In this document: positions 57,851 to 64,000 of the stretch, one piece after another | Position numbering within the stretch: position 1 is the stretch's first letter | Layout of the letters: every line of letters begins with the position of its first letter | NCBI GenBank assembly: GCA_020466095.1 | Contig: CM035808.1 | Location: 28,425,345-28,489,344 of the forward strand | Reading direction: 5' to 3' | Source of the DNA: Chlorops oryzae | Taxonomy: Eukaryota; Arthropoda; Insecta; Diptera; Chloropidae | Length of the DNA stretch: 64,000 bases | The notes under the pieces: model-generated | Databases searched by the model: none | The model's input: only the letters and a program-made list of their open reading frames with translations | Told to the model about the DNA's origin: nothing | Position numbers and translations under genes: made by a program

Positions 57851-60800
57851 AAGTGTATCTTGGGCCATGGACATGCAGAAACAGGATGAGTACCTAGTGA
57901 GACTTTAATTTTTCATATAAAACTTTCAATAATTTTCTATAAGCAGGTTTAAAAACCGTGAAATTGACTCACAGACACAAGTTTTATTGGGAATTTGTCA
58001 GGAAATGTCGACATACAAAGAGTAAGCAGTGTATATGTATGAAACTAGACCCGTTCAGAAATCGCTCGTTCAAGACAGAACCGTCCATGAAGTCTTCGAC
58101 GACGTCGGTTTAAGTAAAAACTGAAATATCACCATCATTTATTTATACTATTTTCCCTTTGATGTCAAGTACTTTCGACGATGCTTTTGTGCTCTCAATA
58201 ACACAATAAAGTACATTTCGCATTTCGCGGAACTATGCAAAAAAAAAACTGAAAATTCAAATGAGCAAAACAATTTGCCATAGAAACCGCTGTGTAATTG
58301 CTAAAAATGAAAACACATGTTGAGTTCTCTTACCCTTAAAAAATTTCCACTTTCAACAATTAATTTGGTTTTTCTCGTTTTACATTCAAAGGGTATATGT
58401 ATGTATGTATATTGTCAATAGCTCGAAGCAATCGTTCGAACTATTAAATTGCTAAATTAACAGCAAAAACTTAATTGACTTAACACTTAATTAGTTTTTC
58501 CAGCGCAACACTTCTCGTCTGCGCATGAATGGACTTTCAATTTCGATTGCGAAGCTTCATTAACGAAATCAAAAATGACATGCAATTTTTATGCTCCAAT
58601 TCCATGGAATAAAGTTAATGTCAGCGATAAAGACAATACGGCGACATAAAGCGAACAGAAACCGAAAGTCATTCAAAACACTCAAGTATCCGGAAAACTT
58701 TCGACTATCATTTAGTTGCATTGAAGGCAATAATAAAACCATGAGAGAGAAAGGGCAAGAGAGAGTGAGAGAGAAAGAAAGAGACGAAAAGAGAAACAAT
58801 TACAACCCCAGTGCAACAGTTGCGGATATAATCAAAGTTAAAACTAAAACTTCATCCTTTCATTGGAAATTTTCCTCAAAATTCATATTCCCATAATTTT
58901 GTGTTACAGTTTAAAAGTTTTTCAATGAAAATTCAAAAGTTTTCGCATCAGTTTAGTGAGAGCGATTGTTGCATAAGAAAAATAACATTCGCGGATATTG
59001 GTAAGTGATTTTCGAAAGTAATAAATTCTAACTTCATTGAAAAGGACTTGTAAGTTCAGAAAAGTAACTTGAAAAAGACCAACCCTAATTCATTTAAAGG
59101 GGTGAGTAATCAATAAAAGTCGAAAGGAAGGAATATTAATTGTCAAAGGATATTCTTACGCATGAAAGCTCACACAGGTTCGGAGTATACCAGTCAGAAA
59201 AGTATAAGAAATTGAGGTTGAGGTGAGAGAATAACCATTTGGAGTAAGTTCGATGCAGCAAGAACAAATATTCGAAGGAAAAAATAATCCGAAATTAGAA
59301 AGCATTTTGAGAATTGTAGGGTTCAGATAATAGCTATTAAAATGTTTTTCCAAAACTATCTCTCGACTTCCAAAGCAAAAAAAGGAAGTATGTATTCTTA
59401 TCATCAACAAAAAAAAAAAAAAAAAAGAAAGTGATGACCTTTGCTTGAAAACGTTCGAAGTTCTTGCTCAATTTATATTACCTTACCAGTTTTCTTAGAA
59501 TCAAAGAGTTTTTTCAAATCCGCATGAAAAAATTCCCCGGGAATTTTTAGAAACAGGCTGTATTTGTTCGAAATTATTGGAAAATACATTTTTGAAAGAC
59601 AATTTAAAGACATGGAGCATCTTCGAAGGATCTCAAGCTTTCGAATCAGCATCGAGCTATCCATTAAGCCGATCACAAGAGCAAAGGACTGGAGCAGTGA
59701 TTTAGAATCGGTTTTGTGAATAAATTGATAGTAAAAAAAATGATATAAAATAAAATAAAATAAAATAAAAGTAAATAAATCAAAAATAAATAAAATAATA
59801 AAAAATAAAATTAAATAAAAAATAAAATAAAAACCGATTAGAATTGATTTTATAAATTTTCACCAATCGGCAACATCAGTGCTAAGGATAGCCTCGGTAT
59901 GCTTAAAAAGATTTCAAAGATCTTGAGCTCATATAAAGAAGATTGAATGGGCAAAGTTTCTTCAATGCAAGTACTTGGCATTTATTCAATTATTTATGAG
60001 GCTATGAGTTAACGCAATTGTGTTTGTGTAATTATTTTTAAGAAATAGGTTCAATTACAAAAGAACGCTATTGATTTTATATACCTACATATATAAAAAT
60101 TCTTTTAAAATCAGTCACGTTTCAAGACTTTGAAGTGAAGTAAGAAACGAACCAAAAAATTTAAGAGAAGACAGTGACAGCAAAGTTCAAAAGTAAAACC
60201 AAAAACACAACACGGCAAAGCACAATTACCTTAAAACTGTAAAAACAAAAAAAAAAAATTAATAGTCAGGAAATGACCAAAAAGGAGTAGTCCAAATGCA
60301 TGTTGGGAAAAAATTAAAAGCAATAGAAACCAGAAGTCATATACGGTCATTAGTTCCGCCGTAATATATCAAAGTCACGGAAGGATGAGAAACACGAATG
60401 AGAACAATGCGAATGAAAAGAAAAGAAAGAGCAAACAAAAACTAAAAATGGAGTGTGAATGACGGAAAGTTTTATTACGAAAGAAAAAATACTCGCTGGA
60501 AATAGGTACTTTTACACACTTCAGTCAGTCCGTCCGTCTGTCCAACCATTCGGCTTATGTAATTTGCATTCGTCGGGGAAAGCATTTCAAAGATAATAGC
60601 CAACAACAAGTGAAATTGCGTGCAATTATTTATGCATATTTTTAGAACCATGTATGGACTTGCATGCCTTACCGGAATGAACTTGTATGTAAGAAAATGT
60701 TTTTAGGGCATTTAGGTCAGTTGAAGTGCCTTTACTTTTCTCCATTCAATTAAAATATGAACATAGTTAAGGAAAACTTATATGCGTTATTGTTAAGCTT

Positions 60801-62235
60801 AAAAAATTTGCGATAAGATAAGATTTTACACGAAAGTACATTTTCAGAAAAATTCGATCGAATGAAATGTGGATCTTTTGCGTGAGGCAAAATGGACTAA
60901 AACTTTTGCGGTTTATATAAAAATTCCATGGGAATATTATAAGAACAAAATATCAGTAAGTTTTTAAACAAAAACATTTTGAAGCTTTTCATAAAAAGAT
61001 AAGAAGAAAATACGTATTTCACGAGAGGATTTTCAAATGCTTTGTATAAACTATTAAAATATGAAATGAAATTTTACTACCGAAAGCATCAGATACATCT
61101 AACTGTACGATAAAAACTACAAATAAAAGCCAAAAAATGTTTTACAAAGAACTTAAACTGATGGAAATTAGATTCAGGATAAGAGATCTACACATATTGT
61201 TTCCAAAACAACATGAAATTGTGCATGACATTAATTCACCACGAATTTTCGCAATTCAACCAAATTGATTTGTCACAGGAATAAAAGATTAATCTGATTG
61301 CAAGTCGCAATCAACACGAATCCTTTACGTCTCATTAAACATAAACGTCGAAACATTTCGACAATTTTTCACTAAAATGAAATTCCAGCTAGTCATCCGC
61401 AATCGGCAGCACATTTGTTAACACATTTGAGTTCACTCAACTTGTGATTAGGAGAAGAAACTCATCGAACCTGAAGCACCAGAATTACAACACGAGGTCT
61501 TGTCACATTACTGACAGTAGGTACCCAAAACAAAACAAAACAGAAACAAACATACGAACACAAAACAAAACAACCGAACACATAAACAAATAAAAAATTA
61601 ATAAAAGTGAGGAAAATCTAATAGTAATTGAAATTAAAGAAAACCGGAAAAGGGTGTCGTCAGATTGATTTAATTTATTTGTTTGTTTTTGGGCGTTGGA
61701 ACATTTTTGTCCTTAAATTGATTAATGAGGCTCTCGATGAGGAAAGTTTGCTTTATTTTTATAGTTTGGTGAAAGGAAAAATAAATAAAAGCAAACATTC
61801 TTGAAGATAGGTTCCCACAACGTAGGTACCCGAAATTACATTCGCAGACACACAAGTTTTTATACCTTATCCTTTTGTTTTTTTGTTCCATAAATTAACT
61901 CTTATGAACTTTTATAGTTTTTTCCTCTTCTAGACGATTTTCTTTGGCCTTTACAGATCCGATAGAACAACGAATTTTATGTAAATAAAGCTTTTAGGTA
62001 TTTTTTAAAAATAAAATGGAAAAGTTTCGGTTTTAGAAAAATCAATAAATTTTTAATCACTTGAATCCCTTTTCATACCCAACTCGCACGAACGTGTGTG
62101 CAAAGCCAACAAATCCTATTGAAAGACTATCATACAAAGAAGTTTTGATTCAAGTATGTTTGTATCTACGGCCGTCTATCTGGCTTAGTCTATCGGTGTG
62201 TATTTACAAAGTTTTCTTATCGAAGGAGAACAGAC
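57851..62235. other. Non-coding stretch
   Basis: A/T-rich, with GA-rich sequence at 58742-58790, a GTCC/GTCT run at 60526-60542, and A runs. A minus-strand frame at 59473-59676 ends near a good donor, but I could not link it to the LIM exon convincingly. Confidence 0.45.
59735..59832. repeat. (AAATA)n-type simple repeat
   Basis: Irregular ATAAA/AAATA units over about 100 bp; no other content. Confidence 0.85.
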
Positions 62236-63556
62236 CGTCGCCTTACTTCCAAAACCTCGTATCTGACATTTTTATGAAATTGGTTTTTTTAGCTTATAAA
62301 ATAGAGAAACGCATTTTGCCCCACATGGCATTTCAAACTCAGTGACTTTGTATGAGAAAAAAATAATTATCGCAAATTTTAAATCCTCGTATCTGCAAGC
62401 TTACCTTAAAATTCCTTCTAAAACCTCGTATATGTAAAATATTGTTCTATAAATAAACTTGAAGTGGCTCATATGACATTTAAACGGCAAATTTGTTGTT
62501 GGTCAGAATATAACATCTCTAAACAATAAAATGTAACCAAGTAGGAAATGTCTTTAGCAATAATTAAGTCAATAATTTATCAATATGAAACAAAATAAAA
62601 ATAAATAAAAAAGAGGGCATTTCAACCAAAAGAGCTTATACCCACACGGCATGTTATATTGCTTCTGCAAGAATAATGTTGCAGTAATATTATAACAATG
62701 TAAAAGTTGTAATATTGAAAGTGTAACATTGCTGTAATGTTGCAGCAGTGTTGCATTTACAATATTAATAATAAAATATTGCTGCAATATTGCATATATA
62801 ATATATATACATATATAATGAAAAGGCGGACATTCACATATTGCAGCAACATTACTGCAATGTGCAATATTGCAGAAGCAATACTGCTGCAATATTGTAG
62901 CAATTTAAAATGCCGACTGGGTAGTTTCAATAACTCTCAATATCATTGCATGCCTTTGATGGTTTCAGTGCGATATTTTCTACTGGGGAATTATGCACTT
63001 ATCTTGTCTCAATGTCCCGGATTAAACAGAGACACAAAAGCGAAAAAGCAAATTTAGGCTGCAATATTATAGTTAAGCTGAAACCAGTGGCGTATGTAGA
63101 GAAATACAGCTCTTGTAGTGCTCATATTTACCAAAGTGGCAGATTGGGAAATTATACGACAAATTTTTTTCACATATATTTTCACTGAAATAATTGAATT
63201 TAAGTTCAAATTGTTATTTTTATTCTTTTTATGTTCCAAATATTTGCCTTATGTTACATTAAAAAGAAATGAAAACTTTAAGCCACGTCTTTTTTAGTTC
63301 GCACAAAACCTCGTAAGAAACAACATTTGTAATTTTCTAAAGGACCCAAAACACGTAAGTGACAAAATCAGCCAGTGCTACTTCTTTAGTGAGCTTCGTA
63401 TCGTAAACTCAGTTCAGAGTCTTCAGTAAATATCCTAGCTATGGTTTAAAAAAGTAAAATCGTTAATAAAGTGAAATTTACGTAAGATAATCAGTTTTTT
63501 TCGTTTTCTGAAAAACAGCATTTTTGTAGATACGAGGTTTTGGAAGTAAGGCGACG
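62236..63556. mobile_element. Inverted-repeat element, about 1.3 kb, with subterminal repeats
   Basis: Perfect 29-bp arms (62236-62264 and 63528-63556) starting CGTCGCCTTACTTCCAAAAC. The phrase AAAACCTCGTA recurs just inside both ends (62252, 62423, 63308), as transposase-binding repeats do. No transposase frame is evident. Flanking duplications are unclear, so the superfamily is open. Confidence 0.6.
62650..62910. repeat. Cluster of TGCAATATTGCA-type palindromes
   Basis: Many overlapping GCAATATTGC, TTGCTGCAATATTG and TTGCAGCAACATT units on both strands, able to fold into hairpins, around a (TA)n centre. It lies inside the inverted-repeat element and gives the Leu/Gln/Cys-rich chance frame on the minus strand. 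Confidence 0.6.
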
Positions 63557-64000
63557 AGACGTTTGATTTTAATAACACTGGCTAACAACTTTTTTTTTTT
63601 TTTATAGTAGATCTTAGTGCTTTTTTGCTGGACAAAAACAAATACTTTTTTAAAATCAATAAAAAAATGCGAAAATCCACCGAAAAAGCGTAAAAAATTA
63701 TGATTTTTGTATTTAAAAATATTATGTCAAAATAAATGAAGTAGTCGCTTAATCAATATAATATTGCTCATACGTCGGGTGAGTAGGTCAGGAAATCTTA
63801 TAAGTTTTTTATAGGTTTTTGTATATAAAAAGTGTAATGAGTTGCTTCAAATGGCAATAATATTGCAAAATATATTGTAAAAAAGAAAAACCGGTAAGAA
63901 TTATGTCGATAAATTTGCGCACGAACTACAAAAAAGCGCATTAAACAGCAAAAAATGGGAAAAATCGATGAAAAAATGGGGCAAAAAAATCATGAAAATA

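Noticed and set aside
59473..59676. 67-codon minus frame ending at donor ACTG|GTAAGG
   Set aside because: Phase fits the LIM exon, but it supplies no CxxC at the required distance and no recognisable family pattern; left unassigned.
62569..62892. 107-codon minus frame rich in Leu, Gln and Cys
   Set aside because: Generated by the TGCAATATTGCA palindrome cluster.
1..64000. CRISPR arrays, operons, rRNA or functional tRNA genes
   Set aside because: No spaced direct repeats of CRISPR type, no prokaryotic gene order, and the tRNA-like sequences are parts of SINEs without proper cloverleaf ends.

Overview
This is a non-coding-rich, AT-rich eukaryotic window that looks like a higher dipteran. A fruit-fly type (tephritid-like) genome is my inference; the sequence does not name a species. 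Reasons: short introns with GT/AG borders between well-conserved exons, a mariner transposon, dipteran mini-me/DINE-1-type repeats with a (GTCY)n core, tRNA-derived SINEs and many MITEs. There is no sign of bacterial gene organisation. Almost all long open frames in the window are chance frames or low-complexity repeats.

The minus strand carries one large cellular transcription unit, read from about 50,645 down to about 4,480. Thirteen exons could be joined, and reading phase agrees at every junction. They encode, in order, the second half of a LIM zinc finger (50,645-49,857), an acidic linker (16,937-16,718), a complete RapGAP catalytic domain with the HIGND 'asparagine thumb' (16,561-14,788), and a BTB/POZ domain followed by a BACK-like helical region (7,494-4,854). 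The 5' exons, including the first LIM half, were not found. The RapGAP and BTB blocks are separated by a 7.3-kb intron. They may be one LIM-RapGAP-BTB protein or two overlapping or adjacent genes. The LIM and RapGAP blocks are separated by a 32.9-kb intron. The BTB frame ends in a TGA, but the same frame stays open for 107 further codons of convincing protein-like sequence, which makes a stop-codon readthrough candidate.

The introns and flanks are a museum of mobile DNA. From left to right: a pogo-like MITE (674-1612); mini-me-like repeats (2990-3552, 8366-9205, 26280-26805, 28484-28760); a tRNA-derived SINE family with clear target duplications (8075-8319, 10925-11172); a fold-back hAT-type element with an 8-bp duplication (12,069-12,633) inside a larger repeat; two 241-bp hAT-type MITEs of one family (34,825-35,065 and 40,462-40,702); an RTE/LINE tail (42,900-43,022); a Helitron-like stretch with a CGATA array (44,200-44,685); an apparently intact 1,288-bp mariner with perfect 32-bp inverted repeats (45,509-46,796); a second SINE type (53,930-54,245); a 10-bp minisatellite beside a Helitron-like 3' end (57,199-57,540); and an inverted-repeat element with subterminal repeats (62,236-63,556).

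The points most worth a second look are the in-frame TGA with a conserved-looking extension, the LIM-RapGAP-BTB architecture, a possible alternative RapGAP terminus by intron retention, the intact mariner in the giant intron, and a bipartite motif around TTGCTCATACGTC that occurs four times.
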